Below, piece by piece: positions 62,819 to 64,000 of a stretch of DNA of 64,000 nt; position 1 is the first letter of the stretch, and every line of letters begins with the position of its first letter. The stretch is from Rheinheimera sp. (lineage in GTDB: Bacteria > Pseudomonadota > Gammaproteobacteria > Enterobacterales > Alteromonadaceae), in the NCBI GenBank assembly GCA_003482455.1, contig DMYW01000020.1:16089-80088 (forward strand). The letters are read 5' to 3'. The notes below the pieces were generated by a model that was given only the letters and a program-made list of their open reading frames with translations, ran no database searches and had not been told where the DNA came from. A program made the position numbers and the translations under genes.

Positions 62819-64000
62819 TTAATTCAACATTTTGATGCGGGATAATTCCGCTTGCAGTTGTTTCTTTTTCGCTTCTAAGCGGCGGTTTTCCAGTTTGTCT
62901 TGCTCCGCCACAAAATTCAGCGCTTCGTTTAATTCGTCAATGGCTTTAGGATAAATGGCCAGCTGATAGTACAAATCGGCTCGAGCTTCATGGTAACGAG
63001 CCATATCATTCAAAGACTTATACACATCCACCAACATTTCATAAGCCAAATAGGTGTCAGGTTTGGCGTACAACAAGTTTTTCAATAGGTGCAATGCTAA
63101 ACGGTCTGATTTTAACTGCTTGGCGACGTTTGCATAGTTTAACGTGATGACTAGATTGTTCGGACGCAACAAAAATTCTTGTTCAAGTAGCTGTAGAGCT
63201 TTTTCGCCGCGACCTGTTGCCAATAACACATCAGTGTAAGCATCTAGATAAAATAGGTTTTTCGGGTCTTGCTCACGTAAGCGAGTCAGAATCTTATCGG
63301 CATCGCTGGCGTGCCCCGTATCAAGCAGGCTTAATGCTAAGCCATACTGGTTGGCTTTGGTATTACCGCCTGGCAAGCTTAAAGCCTTTTGAAAATGGTT
63401 AAAGGCGTCTTTGGGTTCCAGTTGAAAGCGAGCCATCACGCGTGCTTTTGCTAACGAAAAATCTGAACTATCAGGGACAAAGCGTTTTGGATATTGCTGC
63501 GCGCGAACACGTGAGTCGCTAATCCGCGCTTGAGAAAGCGGGTGGGTATACAAAAACGCTAATTGCGTGTTCACAAATCGTGTGCGCTCGGCTAACTTGC
63601 CAAAAAAGTCAGGCATGGCATACGGGTCATAGCCAGCACTGGCCAGCAATTGAATGCCGATACGGTCTGCTTCTTGTTCATTGCTACGGGTGAAACTAAT
63701 CGCAGTTTGTTGGGCAATGCCTTGCGACGCCATAATGCCAGCCATGCCCGCTTCTGGGTTAATGATCCCCAACAACACAGAACCTAGCACTGTCGCTAGG
63801 GTCAAAGGACCATTTGCCGATTGGGCTTCGACCGAGCGAGCGATGTGCCGCTGCGTGACGTGGACAATCTCATGCGATAACACAGATGCGAATTCGCTTT
63901 CGCTGTCGGCCACAGCGAGCGTTCCTGTATTGGATACTACGTTTCCGCCCAGCATAGCAAAGGCATTAATTTCTGGATTATTGACCCAGTAGAACTTAAA
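62819..64000 (-). CDS. bepA: Periplasmic metalloprotease/chaperone BepA (5' end outside window)
   Basis: M48 metallopeptidase with C-terminal TPR repeats that controls assembly of outer-membrane proteins such as LptD. The visible 393 residues start in the family stretch NNPEINAFAMLGGNVV and run to the true stop at 62819. The zinc motif is SHEIVHVTQRH, with the third ligand Glu in EQEADRIG. TPR units fill the last 200 residues. The open frame continues past base 64000, so the N-terminal signal peptide is not seen. Confidence 0.93.
   Translation of the reverse strand, partial: FKFYWVNNPEINAFAMLGGNVVSNTGTLAVADSESEFASVLSHEIVHVTQRHIARSVEAQSANGPLTLATVLGSVLLGIINPEAGMAGIMASQGIAQQTAISFTRSNEQEADRIGIQLLASAGYDPYAMPDFFGKLAERTRFVNTQLAFLYTHPLSQARISDSRVRAQQYPKRFVPDSSDFSLAKARVMARFQLEPKDAFNHFQKALSLPGGNTKANQYGLALSLLDTGHASDADKILTRLREQDPKNLFYLDAYTDVLLATGRGEKALQLLEQEFLLRPNNLVITLNYANVAKQLKSDRLALHLLKNLLYAKPDTYLAYEMLVDVYKSLNDMARYHEARADLYYQLAIYPKAIDELNEALNFVAEQDKLENRRLEAKKKQLQAELSRIKMLN

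Overview
The window reads as a chromosomal segment of a Gram-negative gammaproteobacterium, most like the Alteromonadales/Rheinheimera/Shewanella side of the class. The reasons are a trpE-G-D-C/F-B-A operon with a fused trpCF, System I cytochrome c maturation genes ccmA to ccmI, MlaA and BepA outer-membrane genes, a VolA-type surface lipase, and MetJ/MetR-style methionine control. I saw no rRNA, tRNA, CRISPR array, insertion sequence or prophage. The genus is inferred from gene content only.

Layout. 0.2-7.2 kb: the trp operon on the minus strand, behind a leader with a Trp-Trp-Trp peptide and an attenuator. A second small Trp-rich ORF lies between the attenuator and trpE. 7.4-14.5 kb: an accessory block holding a DUF3592 membrane protein, a RES/Xre toxin-antitoxin pair, a small DksA/TraR zinc-finger protein, an EF-hand membrane protein, a HEAT-like protein and a chemotaxis receptor. 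15-19 kb: rnm, yciO, scpA, scpB, rluB. 19-24 kb: a small conserved-looking protein, a secreted esterase, and FlhB-C-terminal-like and FliK-like genes. 24-31 kb: ccmABCDEFGHI. 31-38.6 kb: mlaA, a peptide transporter, proS, trmO, purU, a thioesterase and a secreted protein. 38.6-45.4 kb: carbonic anhydrase, an H-NS-like gene, yciK, a VolA-like lipase, sohB and tpm. 45.4-51.6 kb: a dicarboxylate symporter, a large Ig-like lipoprotein and an arginase-family enzyme. 51.8-58.4 kb: topA, a coiled-coil membrane protein, an orphan histidine kinase, cysB and metR. 58.5-64 kb: queC/queE, a LON-domain protein, a solute-binding protein, DUF2069, a WrbA-like protein, an ArsC-like protein and the 3' part of bepA.

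The backbone trp - rnm - yciO - rluB - yciK - sohB - topA - cysB is collinear with the E. coli region near 28 min, so the window looks like that conserved scaffold opened up by blocks of other genes. Most operons end in clear intrinsic terminators, several with UUCG loops.

Points most worth following: the second Trp-codon ORF downstream of the trp attenuator; an H-NS-like protein without the usual QGR DNA-binding loop; tandem MetJ boxes before metR and a lone box before purU; the RES/Xre module with two palindromic operators placed over its promoter; and an orphan cytosolic histidine kinase beside a coiled-coil membrane protein between topA and cysB.
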